From assembly GCA_040007095.1 (NCBI GenBank), contig JBDTVS010000087.1, positions 1-32,032 on the forward strand: DNA of 32,032 nt, given 5' to 3'. Each line of letters opens with the position of its first letter. Within the stretch, counting starts at the first letter, position 1. Under the pieces are notes generated by a model, which searched no databases, was not told where the DNA came from, and saw nothing but the letters and a program-made list of their open reading frames with translations. Positions 24,818-32,032 of this stretch are shown one piece after another. The stretch is from JBDTVS01 sp040007095. Its GTDB lineage: Bacteria; Acidobacteriota; Vicinamibacteria; Vicinamibacterales; CAVVIG01. The position numbers were made by a program, and so were the translations under genes.

Positions 24818-26152
24818 ATGAGAGCAAGGTCGTTCGTGGTTCCGTTGGCCTTTGCCGTGTTGACTGCGCTTACCGCGGTGATTGGTTTCGACACCGTTTC
24901 TCCTGGTGTCTTCGCCCAAGGCAACCCGGCTGCGGCCGGGCAAGGCGGACGTGGGCGTGGGGGTGCGCCGCCCGGGACGCCAGGGGCAGGGGGCGGGGGA
25001 GGTGGCCGGCGCGGTGCGCCGCCCGTGATCCTCGGGCCGCCAGCGGGCGTGACGCCCCTGCCGGTGGACATGTTCAGCTCGAAGAACTTCTACAAAGACA
25101 AAGCGAACTGGCTGGACAAGCGTTACTACCGGTGCAATGTGCCGCGCCAGCTGTACGGCATGTGGAACACGGGTCGCATCGGCACCAACCCGCCCACGTC
25201 GGCTTCCTGGGGCGATTGCAACGCCGACTGGACGCGGGAGCAAATCCTGAGTCCCTATCCCTACAAAACCGCGAAGGAACACTACGCAGCGTTGATGGCT
25301 GCGGCGAAGGCCAAGGGCGGACCTACCGTCTACACCAAGGCGACGATGCCCGACTGGGATGGGTACTACCAGCGAGACGGGCGCGCCGAGCATGGCTCCG
25401 AATGGACGTGGGGCGTCACCCAGGCGCCAACTGTCCTGTCGGTGCTCACGCCCGAGTATCAAAAGCGCATGGTCCAGATGATGTATCACGAGGCCGTCAG
25501 CAACTCTCCCCAGTGGAACGCCTCCTTCTGCTATCCCGAAGGGTTCATCCGCTGGTGGGCGGAGCCCTCAGCGGCGGGAAATTTCCAGCTCACGATGGCC
25601 ACCTGGCAGGTTCAGTTCCTCTCCGGCATCGCGGACAACTTCCTGCGTCAGGTGCTGATCGGCAAGGAGCACGTGCAGAAGGTCCCGCAGTGGTATGGGG
25701 AGACCGTGGGATTCTGGGATGGAACCACGCTCGTCACCTGGACAGCGAATGTTCAAGCCTGGTCCTTGACGCACTCGATGTTCGACACGAGCGACAAGAT
25801 GGAGACCGTGGAAACGTTCAAGCCGGCGGTCGACGCCACCGGAAAATTCATCGGCCTCGATCACGAGACGATTTTTTATGATCCGGAAGCGTTTGTCGCT
25901 CCCGTCCGCGCCGCGTTCCGCTTCGCCCGGGTCGCGACGCCCGACGATCCGAATCGTCGCTACACGTTCATCGAGTGTTTGAGCAACATCGTCAACAACG
26001 ATGGCCGGCCGAAACAGTTGACGGCCGCCGACCCACGCTATATCGATTACTACGGCCGCCCGTGGGCCAAGAACTGGGAAAAGTACCTCGAAGCCGGGTG
26101 GGACAAGCCGCAGGACGACCTTCCCTCGGCAGTCACCGATATCTTCAAATAG
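24818..26152 (+). CDS. Secreted protein of unknown function, paired with a DUF6152 protein
   Basis: This 444-residue protein has a signal peptide (residues about 1-34, ending GVFAQ), then a Gly/Arg/Pro-rich low-complexity linker at about 37-68. A soluble domain follows with four cysteines (in YYRCN, WGDCN, ASFCYPEG and FIECLSN). Notable strings are GETVGFWDGTTLVTWTANVQ and LDHETIFYDPEAF. I do not recognise an enzyme motif. Proteins with this FWDGTTLV pattern occur next to DUF6152 genes, as here, 10 bp upstream of one. The start has AGGAG at 6 nt. The two probably form a small operon and act together in the periplasm, in an unknown pathway. Confidence 0.8.
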   Translation: MRARSFVVPLAFAVLTALTAVIGFDTVSPGVFAQGNPAAAGQGGRGRGGAPPGTPGAGGGGGGRRGAPPVILGPPAGVTPLPVDMFSSKNFYKDKANWLDKRYYRCNVPRQLYGMWNTGRIGTNPPTSASWGDCNADWTREQILSPYPYKTAKEHYAALMAAAKAKGGPTVYTKATMPDWDGYYQRDGRAEHGSEWTWGVTQAPTVLSVLTPEYQKRMVQMMYHEAVSNSPQWNASFCYPEGFIRWWAEPSAAGNFQLTMATWQVQFLSGIADNFLRQVLIGKEHVQKVPQWYGETVGFWDGTTLVTWTANVQAWSLTHSMFDTSDKMETVETFKPAVDATGKFIGLDHETIFYDPEAFVAPVRAAFRFARVATPDDPNRRYTFIECLSNIVNNDGRPKQLTAADPRYIDYYGRPWAKNWEKYLEAGWDKPQDDLPSAVTDIFK

Positions 26153-26162
26153 GGGAACAGCG

Positions 26163-26654
26163 ATGACGCATCACACAATCAAAGCCTTGACGGCGGCGGC
26201 GGCGCTGGCCGTGCTGCCGGTGCTGTTCGAGACGCCTGTATCGACGCATCATTCGTTCGCCATGTACGACCAGACCAAGACCGTCACGTTGACCGGCGTG
26301 GTCAAGCAGTTCGTGGCTCAGGCCAACCACGCCGAATTGCACATGGTGATGATCGCCCCCGACCGCAAAGGACTCGCCAAGGGTGCGGACGGAAAATACG
26401 TCGAATGGGGCGTGGAGATGGCGGGTGCCGCGGCAGTGGCCCAGCAGGGCATCACGACGGCCACGTTCGGGGCCGGGACGGTGTTCAGCGTCAAGTTGAA
26501 TCCGCTTCGCGACGGCTCGAACTTCGGGTCCCGCATCGGAGCCATCGCCAAATGCCCGGTGGATCCGGCCACCAACAAGCCCAAGCTGCCGGCGCCGGAG
26601 AAACATTGCGATTCCGTCGAGGGCCACACGTTGAGCGGCGGAACAGCGTTCTGA
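26163..26654 (+). CDS. DUF6152-like small secreted protein
   Basis: This 163-residue protein has a signal peptide and then the pattern THHSFAMYDQTKTVTLTGVVKQF, the DUF6152 hallmark. It continues with a short beta-rich domain (HAELHMVMIAPDRKG... and FGAGTVFSVKLNPLRDGSNFGSR). The family's function is unknown. It lies 10 bp after the preceding secreted protein gene, with AGGGGAA before the start, so the two are likely co-transcribed. Two cysteines near the C-terminus (AKCPVD and KHCDSVE) could form a disulfide. Confidence 0.82.
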   Translation: MTHHTIKALTAAAALAVLPVLFETPVSTHHSFAMYDQTKTVTLTGVVKQFVAQANHAELHMVMIAPDRKGLAKGADGKYVEWGVEMAGAAAVAQQGITTATFGAGTVFSVKLNPLRDGSNFGSRIGAIAKCPVDPATNKPKLPAPEKHCDSVEGHTLSGGTAF

Positions 26655-26685
26655 CACAGCGGCCACGTCGGGCAATTCGCTCGCT

Positions 26686-26700
26686 CGGTGGCTGCCACCG
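26686..26700. repeat. Short GC-rich hairpin
   Basis: CGGTGG (26686-26691) pairs with CCACCG (26695-26700) around a 3-nt loop, 32 bp after the DUF6152 stop. It lies 24 bp before the longer palindrome at 26724. Confidence 0.5.
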
Positions 26701-26723
26701 CTGGCGTCTCGGCGTTTCTTCAG

Positions 26724-26749
26724 GCCGGCCTTGGGTGCCCAAGGCCGGC
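26724..26749. terminator. Perfect 12-bp stem, possible terminator or RNA structure
   Basis: GCCGGCCTTGGG (26724-26735) is perfectly complementary to CCCAAGGCCGGC (26738-26749) with two bases between. The hairpin is very stable. AAAAT follows on the + strand and no T-run on either strand, so it is not a canonical intrinsic terminator. It may stop transcription of the DUF6152 operon or be a stem of the retron RNA. Confidence 0.4.
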
Positions 26750-26903
26750 AAAATCGGCGTCCGCAGAATTCTTATCATTATCCGAGTGACCCGATACCGA
26801 GGACATTAGCTCCGTATCTCGCGGCTGCGCGTCTCGAACGGCCGACTCAACGAGGGGTCATCGAGCCTTGACACTCTGAATCGGGGCGGGTTACCGTTCC
26901 TCC

Positions 26904-26980
26904 GTCAGGGCTGGATACGAGGCGTGGGCACGAGTTCGTGCTCCTGTTTTGCGTGAATCACTTTTACCATCCGCCCTGAC
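26904..26980 (+). ncRNA. Candidate structured RNA just upstream of the retron-type RT
   Basis: Two arms pair across 52 nt: 26904-26916 (GTCAGGGC, one bulged T, GGAT) and 26969-26980 (ATCCGCCCTGAC). Inside them a second stem at 26926-26943 closes an AGTT loop (GGGCACG with CGTGCTC, including one G-T pair). The right arm ends 8 bp before the RT start codon and contains the in-frame TGA at 26977. Nested stems at this position are what one expects from retron a1/a2 arms and msd stem. However, 77 nt is short for a full msr-msd, and no branching guanosine can be pinned down, so the call is tentative. Confidence 0.35.
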
Positions 26981-26988
26981 CCTCCCGT

Positions 26989-27933
26989 ATGCCCCCCATC
27001 CGCTTCGATCTCCTTCAGACTCGTGCGCAGGTGTCGAGTCTCTGGGGAGTGGCGATTGACGATCTCGAGACCATCGACAACACGCCCGACCTGACCGGCC
27101 GCTACCGTGAAATGCGGATTCCGAAACGTGGGAGGGTGAATCAAGGAAGGTATCGCACGGTCTTCAAGGTCGAATGGGGCGTCCTTCACCAGCTGCAGAA
27201 GAACATCGCGCGAGACATCGGCGACACCGTGACGTTCCCCGACTGTGTGCAAGGCTTCGTGCGCGGACGATCGATCGTGTCGAACGCGCGCGTCCACGTC
27301 GGACAGGTGGTGATTTTTCACGCCGACATCGAAAATTTCTTCGACGCGATCGGCGCCGAGCGTGTCGCCGGCGCATTCGTCAGCCTCGGATGCGAGCCCT
27401 CGATCGCGGAGCTGCTGTCGAAGGTGTGTACGCTGATGGGCCGTCTGCCGCAGGGTGCCAGCACCAGCCCGATCCTCGCCAATCTGGTGTCCGCGGCGCT
27501 TGACCTCGATCTGACGCGGCTCGCGGCGACACAGCACCTGCGCTACTCACGCTACGGAGACGACTTGACGTTCTCCGGCGAGCAGGCGCCCACCCCCGAT
27601 GCCATTCGACGTCTCCTCAGCGCGCACGGATTCGCGCTCAGAGAGGATAAGGTCCGGACGCAGCGCCGTGGCAAGTGCCAGTACGTGACCGGACTCTCGA
27701 TCATCGATCCTGCCGGGCCGCGCATTCCGCGCAAGACCAAACGACAACTGCGACTCGAGCTGTACTACGCGAAGAAGTACGGCATAGCCGGACACCAGGA
27801 GCGAACAGGCAATCACTGGTACGAAGAGCGCCTGTGGCAATATTGGCGCGGATGGATCGACTACATCGGCTCCGTGCCCGCGGAGCGACCGCTAGCGAAA
27901 AGGCTCGCCGCTCAGCTTCACGCGCTCAAGTGA
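26989..27933 (+). CDS. Retron-type reverse transcriptase
   Basis: This 314-residue protein is an RT without fused domains, the size of retron RTs. RT1 is YREMRIPKRGR (39-49). RT2 is QGFVRGRSI (88-96), followed by the retron region-X motif NAxxH at 99-103 (NARVH). RT3 is FHADIENFF with the catalytic Asp113, RT4 is LPQGASTSPILANLV, and RT5 is YSRYGDD with Asp191/Asp192. The retron region-Y triplet VTG lies at 233-235 in CQYVTGLSI. The active site is YGDD rather than the commoner YADD. An in-frame stop at 26977 fixes the ATG at 26989 as the first start. There is no Shine-Dalgarno. In known retrons this enzyme makes a branched RNA-DNA hybrid from an adjacent non-coding RNA and controls a toxic effector in anti-phage defence. 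Its downstream neighbour is a convergent TIR gene. Confidence 0.9.
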   Translation: MPPIRFDLLQTRAQVSSLWGVAIDDLETIDNTPDLTGRYREMRIPKRGRVNQGRYRTVFKVEWGVLHQLQKNIARDIGDTVTFPDCVQGFVRGRSIVSNARVHVGQVVIFHADIENFFDAIGAERVAGAFVSLGCEPSIAELLSKVCTLMGRLPQGASTSPILANLVSAALDLDLTRLAATQHLRYSRYGDDLTFSGEQAPTPDAIRRLLSAHGFALREDKVRTQRRGKCQYVTGLSIIDPAGPRIPRKTKRQLRLELYYAKKYGIAGHQERTGNHWYEERLWQYWRGWIDYIGSVPAERPLAKRLAAQLHALK

Positions 27934-27949
27934 CCGCGGGCCTCAACAC

Positions 27950-29266
27950 TCACGGAAGCCGCCATGCCGATGGCAGCGGGTGGCGCCGCGAGTAGTGTGC
28001 ATGCGCCTGGACGTCATGAATGAGCCGCAGCTTGTTTGGATAGATGCGCAGAAAGCCGCGGCTGTTGTCCGCCGACGGATCGGCGAGCCGTGCTCCCGTC
28101 AACCCTCCGAGATAGTTGGCGACTTCCACGGCCGCGTTGTTGCGCTCTCCAACCCGAACGGTTGACGTGCCGACGAGCGTCACCTTGTCGAGCGTCTTGA
28201 TTTTCTGACGGTACCCGGCCGCCGCCTCCGAGACGCCTTGCCAAAATTGCGCCAGGCGGGGACTGAGGACGACCTCGACCGGCGCGTCGAAAAGACTTCG
28301 GATGCGATCGAAGAGAATGCCCTCGAGCAGCATCAGGACGGTCTCGTCGTCTCCTTTGGACGCAAAAAACCGGGAATCCGCGAAGCTGACGTAGCCGTCC
28401 CATGGCAAGACAGCCAGCTCGCTGGCTATCCGCTCTCTCATCGAGGGGTCATCGTCCTCGTAGCGGAGGCCGGAGCGCCTGATTCGCTTCATGAGCGCAA
28501 CGTCGGCGGAGAATGTCGGATCGAGCGCAATCGAGCTCTTCACCTGATCGAGCCGCTTCGACAATTCGTCTGGCTCATCGACTGCGACGCACGAAATCCC
28601 GATCACGCGGCGATCACGATCCAGTCCGAAGACGTCGCAGGCGAGGAGCACCGGCTTGGGCGGTGGTGCGCTGCGATCCAGCGATTTCGGAGCAGCCGGC
28701 GAGACGAGCGTCCCACCGGTCGCCAAGGCCCTCAGAAAGTCGGCGGTGTCCTGCGCGAGTTCCTCGAGGCGCTGCTCGTAGGCGGGGGAGCCGGAGTCGT
28801 GTCGCACCGGCCGTCCCGTGGCCCTGTTTCTCTCGAAGAACCAATAGCCCAGCGATTCGACGGGAAACACGTTCTGCTCGTCACGATCCAGCGGCGTTCG
28901 CACGACCTTCATCGTCGCCAGCCTGTTCCCGACCGTCCATCGATGCGCCTGTGAAGATGACTGCTTGAAGATCTCGAACTCGCGGGTGCACCACGACGAC
29001 CGGCGATAGCCTGGCGACACGATCGGAATGAGGACCGCCGAGGCTCTCACTCGATCGTTGAGCTCGTCGGGGAACACGTCGTTTCCATCGAGGCGGGGAT
29101 CCCGCCAGATCTGCGGCGGCTCTCCCAGGAACTCGCCGAGCTTCACCGTGAGCTCCTGGTGAAATCGGCTGACCCATCCGTGTCCGCCGTTGCCATCCGG
29201 CCCGAGGTCGTCGAGATGCCGGTAGCTGATGAAGCAGTCGTGTTCGAGTCCGGGAACGATGCCCAT
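27950..29266 (-). CDS. TIR-domain protein with an unrecognised C-terminal domain (candidate retron effector)
   Basis: This 438-residue protein starts with a TIR domain: CFISYRHLDD (box 1, residues 11-20), the BB-loop region PQIWRDPRLDGNDVF (51-65), then AVLIPIVSPGYRRSSWCTREFEIF with the likely NADase glutamate Glu96. A common TIR extension runs to about 180, followed by a Pro/Ala linker at 185-204. The second domain, 205-438, is not one I recognise with confidence. Its opening (VLLACDVFGLDRDRRVIGISCVAV) and the late NNAAVEVANYLGGLTG bear a weak resemblance to the DUF3800 RNase H-like fold. Bacterial TIR proteins with the glutamate often deplete NAD+ in phage defence. The stop is 16 bp from that of the RT gene, on the opposite strand. 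No Shine-Dalgarno is seen at 29266. Confidence 0.82.
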   Translation of the reverse strand: MGIVPGLEHDCFISYRHLDDLGPDGNGGHGWVSRFHQELTVKLGEFLGEPPQIWRDPRLDGNDVFPDELNDRVRASAVLIPIVSPGYRRSSWCTREFEIFKQSSSQAHRWTVGNRLATMKVVRTPLDRDEQNVFPVESLGYWFFERNRATGRPVRHDSGSPAYEQRLEELAQDTADFLRALATGGTLVSPAAPKSLDRSAPPPKPVLLACDVFGLDRDRRVIGISCVAVDEPDELSKRLDQVKSSIALDPTFSADVALMKRIRRSGLRYEDDDPSMRERIASELAVLPWDGYVSFADSRFFASKGDDETVLMLLEGILFDRIRSLFDAPVEVVLSPRLAQFWQGVSEAAAGYRQKIKTLDKVTLVGTSTVRVGERNNAAVEVANYLGGLTGARLADPSADNSRGFLRIYPNKLRLIHDVQAHAHYSRRHPLPSAWRLP

Positions 29267-29590
29267 GTCGTCAGACGATGATGAACCTACGCCGAACCCT
29301 GAAGGACTGGCGTGATCTATCGACGAAGGGCGAGCACGTGGATCGGGTAGGCCGGGCCGTCGCCGTCCGCGAACCGCCCGGCGCGATCAGTCCTGCGGCA
29401 GCGACCACGGCACGAACTATAGTCAAGTTCCCGTTCAGACTTCTACTTTCTTGCGTCGTGTACCTGGTTGACGTTTACCACCAAGTCGTCATGAGCCACG
29501 CTCAGCATTCGGCACGGCTGATCCACAATCCTCGTGCCGCGTCGCGCCGGCCGCGATCGACTACAGTTCTTTGTCGAGTGACCAGATCGC
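29267..29590. other. 324-bp divergent intergenic region
   Basis: This region separates the divergently transcribed TIR and MFS genes and should carry both promoters. A TATAGT lies near 29418 and a TTGACG at 29468-29473, but neither is paired with its partner box at normal spacing. An open frame starting at 29278 is not protein-like and overlaps the MFS start. I see no gene, RNA or repeat that I can support. Confidence 0.5.
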
Positions 29591-30877
29591 ATGAGCACAC
29601 ACGTTGATAAGTTGTCCGCGTCGCGTCCGTATCAGTCGTTCGCGTCGCTCAGGCATCCCGGCTATCGAGCGTTCTTCGTCGGCTCGGCGACGGCGATGCT
29701 CGCCGACAGCATCGAGCACGTCATCAGCTACTGGGTCGTGTTCCAGAAGTTCCATTCCCCGGCCCTCGGCGGCTTTGCGGTGTTGTCGCATTGGCTGCCG
29801 TTTCTGATCCTTTCAGTACCGGTGGGCGCGCTCGCCGATCGTCGCGATCCTCGCCGGCTGATCCAGCTTGGCATGCTGCTCTTCATGTTCGTGTCGGTGG
29901 CCTGGGCGACGCTGTTCGTGACCGACACGCTACAGATGTGGCACGCCATGGCGTTGCTCGCCCTTCACGGACTTGCCGGCGTCCTGTGGGGCCCGCCGGC
30001 CCAGTCGCTGATTCACGACATCGTCGAACCCGCCCAACTGGCCAGCGCCGTGCGGCTCACGGCGACCGCGCGCTACCTCGGTCTGTTGATGGGTCCGGCG
30101 GTCGGCGCGGCGCTCCTGCTCGCGCTCGGGCCGTCGAAGGGCCTCTTCGTCAATGCGCTGCTGTACCTGCCGCTGGCTGCGTGGTTGTGGCGGGCCCCGT
30201 ATGGCAATCGCTTCCGCCAGGGAAAACCCCCGGCCCGTGTCGCGATGCGATTCGCCGATATCATGGCGACCGTTCGAAGCGTCGCCGACAACCTGCCGAT
30301 CGCGTCGATGACGATGCTCGGCGGAGCGGCCTCGTTTTTCGTCGGTAACTCGTATCAAGCGCAGATGCCGGGGTTCGCATACGATCTCGGCCACGGCGAT
30401 CCCGGCCTGTCCTACAGCATGTTGCTCGCCGCCGATGCCGCCGGCGCGTTGAGCGCCGGATTCGTCCTGGAGAGCCGAGGACTGTTGACGCCCGCGCCGC
30501 GCACGGCATGCGTCCTGGCCATGTTGTGGTGCTGCGCCCTGGGAAGTTTCGCGTTGATCCGCGTCTATCCGTTGGCGCTCGTGCTGCTGTTCGCCGCCGG
30601 TTTCCTCGAGCTGTCATTCAACACGATGGCGCAGACCCTGGTGCAGCTTCACGCGCCGGCGGCGATCCGCGGACGCGTCATCGGCCTGTTTTCGATGACC
30701 AGCCTCGGCTTCCGAACCTTCAGCGGCGTCAGCGTCGGTCTGGCAGGCAGCGCGATCGGCATTCACCGTTCGCTGGCCTTCAGCGCGGCCGCGGTGTTCC
30801 TCGTCGTGGGTGTCCTGCTGGTCGTTACCACCCTGCGGACGGCGTCCGATTTGCGCGTCGCATCGTCATCCGGCTGA
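29591..30877 (+). CDS. MFS transporter (EntS-like MFS_3 group)
   Basis: This 428-residue membrane protein has about 12 predicted helices and begins FASLRHPGYRAFFVGSATAMLADSIEHVISYWVVF, the typical MFS_3 N-terminus. The loop 2-3 motif is GALADRRDPRRLIQLG, matching the MFS A-motif GxLaDrxxRrrxl. Loop 4-5 contains PAQSLIHDIVEPAQLASAVRL, a hallmark of the enterobactin-exporter-like group. The second half has RGRVIGLFSMTSLGFRTFSGV. It probably exports a small molecule; the substrate is unknown. No signal for a ribosome-binding site is strong before 29591. It lies next to the TIR gene but is divergent, so I do not assign it to the defence island. Confidence 0.9.
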   Translation: MSTHVDKLSASRPYQSFASLRHPGYRAFFVGSATAMLADSIEHVISYWVVFQKFHSPALGGFAVLSHWLPFLILSVPVGALADRRDPRRLIQLGMLLFMFVSVAWATLFVTDTLQMWHAMALLALHGLAGVLWGPPAQSLIHDIVEPAQLASAVRLTATARYLGLLMGPAVGAALLLALGPSKGLFVNALLYLPLAAWLWRAPYGNRFRQGKPPARVAMRFADIMATVRSVADNLPIASMTMLGGAASFFVGNSYQAQMPGFAYDLGHGDPGLSYSMLLAADAAGALSAGFVLESRGLLTPAPRTACVLAMLWCCALGSFALIRVYPLALVLLFAAGFLELSFNTMAQTLVQLHAPAAIRGRVIGLFSMTSLGFRTFSGVSVGLAGSAIGIHRSLAFSAAAVFLVVGVLLVVTTLRTASDLRVASSSG

Positions 30878-30899
30878 TTGTGCGGCATCCGCAGAGACC

Positions 30900-30953
30900 A
30901 GCGACTTCGTGCTTTCGTGGTTGCGCCTTGGAAATGACGACGAGCCTCAACTA
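30900..30953. repeat. Related dispersed repeat fragment after the MFS gene
   Basis: CGTGCTTTCGTGGTTGCGCC followed by a partly complementary GAGCCTCAACTAC lies between the MFS stop and the MetE-like stop. The TTCGTGGTT core resembles TTTGTGGTT at 23627 and GCGTGGTT at 23525. It looks like another member of the same dispersed family and can form a weak imperfect hairpin between convergent genes. Confidence 0.4.
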
Positions 30954-32032
30954 CTAACCCCAGAGTTCGCGTGAGGCCAGACGCGCGCCTTCGGCCAGCG
31001 CGCTGAACTTCGCCCACATCACTTGCGGGTGCACGCGCTGTACGTGTTCCGTTTGCGCGAACCCGCAATCGGTGCCGGCGATGACATGCTCGCGCCCGAC
31101 GAGGCTGGCGAATCGCACGATTCGATCGGCGACCAGGCGGGGATGCTCGACCGTGGTCGTGTGGTGCGTGATCACACCGGGAATCAGGATCTTGCCGGGC
31201 GGCAGCTTGACCGTCTGCCACACCCGCCACTCGTGTTCGTGGCGGACGTTGGCTGCCTCAATCGCATAAGCGCCCGCGCGTACCTTCAGGATCAGCGGCA
31301 CGATCGCATCGAGGGGAGCATCGGCGACGTGCGGAACGTGCCAGCTGCCAAAGCAGACGTGGTAACGGACCCGGTCTTCCGGGATGCCCCGCAGCGCGTA
31401 GTTGAGCGCCTCGATCCGCAGCTCCGCCCACTGCAGATATCGTTCTGGACTCTGCTGCACCAGTTCGTCGTACATGTTCGCCAGCACGGCATCGTCGACC
31501 TGCAGCACGAGACCGGAATTGACGATCTCCAGATACTCCTCTCGGAGAGCCTCGGCGATGGCGAACACGTACTCGCGTTCGTCCCGGTAGTACTCGTTGA
31601 CAGTGTCGTAGCCGGTACTGGCCGGCGCGACGGATGTCAGAAAGCCTTCCTCGACGCCGTGTCTCTCGAGTGCCGCCTTGAGGTCGCCGATGTTGTGGCG
31701 AATGCTCTCCACGCCCTGATAGCGAATCGGACCGACGCACGCGTGGCCGGGCGAACCGACCGCGCCCCGCGGAAACTCGGCCTTCATGAATTCGCTGAAC
31801 CTGGTGCGATCGCGGCCAAGCCAGGTCGCCTCGAACAGGGTGTTGGGCCGGGGCTCGAATCCGGTCATGCGATCGAGCACGTAGTTCGCCCAGCTCGACT
31901 TGCCGTACTCGCCGTCGTTGATGATGTCGAGGCCCGCCTCTTGCTGACGGGCGACGATGTCGGCGGTCGCACGGGTGAGGGCGGCGGCGTAGCGCGGCCG
32001 ATCGTCGGGCTTGTCGCGAGTGTCGGCGGCGA
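30954..32032 (-). CDS. MetE-like cobalamin-independent methyltransferase family protein, 5' end beyond the window
   Basis: The open frame runs to the right edge without a start, so at least 359 C-terminal residues are visible. The edge sequence (GLDIINDGEYGKSSWANYV) shows that the ATG at 31880 is internal. The fold is the MetE C-terminal barrel. Zinc ligands are apparent: HVC (31353-31361, minus strand) in VRYHVCFGSW, a Glu in AYAIEAANVRHEHE, and the Cys of AGTDCGF (codon 31065-31067). GVITHHTTTVEHPRLVADRI is also typical. Family members transfer a methyl or alkyl group to a thiol (homocysteine or coenzyme M-like). As a stand-alone C-terminal-domain protein it is probably not a full methionine synthase, and its thiol substrate is open. 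It converges with the MFS gene. Confidence 0.85.
   Translation of the reverse strand, partial: AADTRDKPDDRPRYAAALTRATADIVARQQEAGLDIINDGEYGKSSWANYVLDRMTGFEPRPNTLFEATWLGRDRTRFSEFMKAEFPRGAVGSPGHACVGPIRYQGVESIRHNIGDLKAALERHGVEEGFLTSVAPASTGYDTVNEYYRDEREYVFAIAEALREEYLEIVNSGLVLQVDDAVLANMYDELVQQSPERYLQWAELRIEALNYALRGIPEDRVRYHVCFGSWHVPHVADAPLDAIVPLILKVRAGAYAIEAANVRHEHEWRVWQTVKLPPGKILIPGVITHHTTTVEHPRLVADRIVRFASLVGREHVIAGTDCGFAQTEHVQRVHPQVMWAKFSALAEGARLASRELWG

Larger units (their letters stand above)
26655..26988. other. 334-bp region upstream of the retron-type RT, rich in inverted repeats
   Basis: No coding region is supported. The stretch has three hairpin structures, listed separately at 26686-26700, 26724-26749 and 26904-26980. 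Retron non-coding RNAs (msr-msd) normally lie directly upstream of the RT gene, so this is the expected place for one. The first two hairpins may instead terminate the DUF6152 transcript. Confidence 0.55.

Noticed and set aside
24936..25025. GC-rich low-complexity DNA as a repeat element
   Set aside because: It encodes the Gly/Arg/Pro linker of the secreted protein in a continuous frame.
26989..27933. Group II intron RT
   Set aside because: No maturase or endonuclease domain and no intron-like ends; the retron NAxxH and VTG motifs fit better.
28238..28954. Plus-strand frame opposite the TIR gene, a possible antisense partner of the RT
   Set aside because: No protein-like motif, and the TIR frame is clearly coding.
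29278..29607. 109-codon frame between the TIR and MFS genes
   Set aside because: No ribosome-binding site, no motif, and it overlaps the MFS start.

Overview
The window is about 32 kb of GC-rich, gene-dense bacterial DNA with Gram-negative character (Tat and Sec signal peptides, lipoproteins, RND efflux, c-type cytochrome motifs). It carries a DUF1592/DUF1588-type cytochrome protein with a DUF1552 partner, a DUF6152 protein and many secreted orphan proteins. This mix fits Acidobacteriota best (possibly the Vicinamibacteria branch), with Planctomycetota or Myxococcota as alternatives. That placement is inference: there is no rRNA or marker gene here. I see no tRNA, CRISPR array, complete transposase gene or classical transcription-regulator gene.

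Layout. (1) 185-5533 (+): a tightly packed set of a two-haem-motif DUF1592-family protein, a Tat-exported DUF1552 protein and a secreted ankyrin-repeat protein. (2) 5884-10237: two transglutaminase-like proteases on + converge on an alpha-E protein and a circularly permuted ATP-grasp protein on -, a gene set thought to make and process a peptide-like product. (3) 10329-10679 (-): a small rhodanese. (4) 16890-10889 (-): RND efflux adaptor, RND pump and a Tat-exported amidohydrolase, preceded by a perfect 18-bp palindrome. (5) 16984-17382 (-): a small secreted cupin. (6) 17617-23500 (+): a complete Opp/Dpp-type peptide ABC importer. A 155-bp MITE-like palindromic element with a 5-bp target duplication sits exactly between the binding-protein gene and the first permease gene. 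(7) 23733-24437 (+): a SAM methyltransferase, preceded by fragments of a dispersed intergenic repeat. (8) 24818-26654 (+): a secreted orphan protein and a DUF6152 protein. (9) 26904-29266: the most interesting part, a retron-type reverse transcriptase with a structured candidate RNA just upstream, converging on a TIR-domain protein with an unrecognised C-terminal domain. (10) 29591-30877 (+): an MFS exporter. (11) 30954 to the right edge (-): a MetE-like methyltransferase whose N-terminus lies outside the window.

Functionally the window is mostly envelope and transport work, with one probable anti-phage island at 26.9-29.3 kb. The combination of retron RT and TIR protein with an extra C-terminal domain is the best candidate for an undescribed system. 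The partnership is inferred only from adjacency: the genes are convergent and may be independent.
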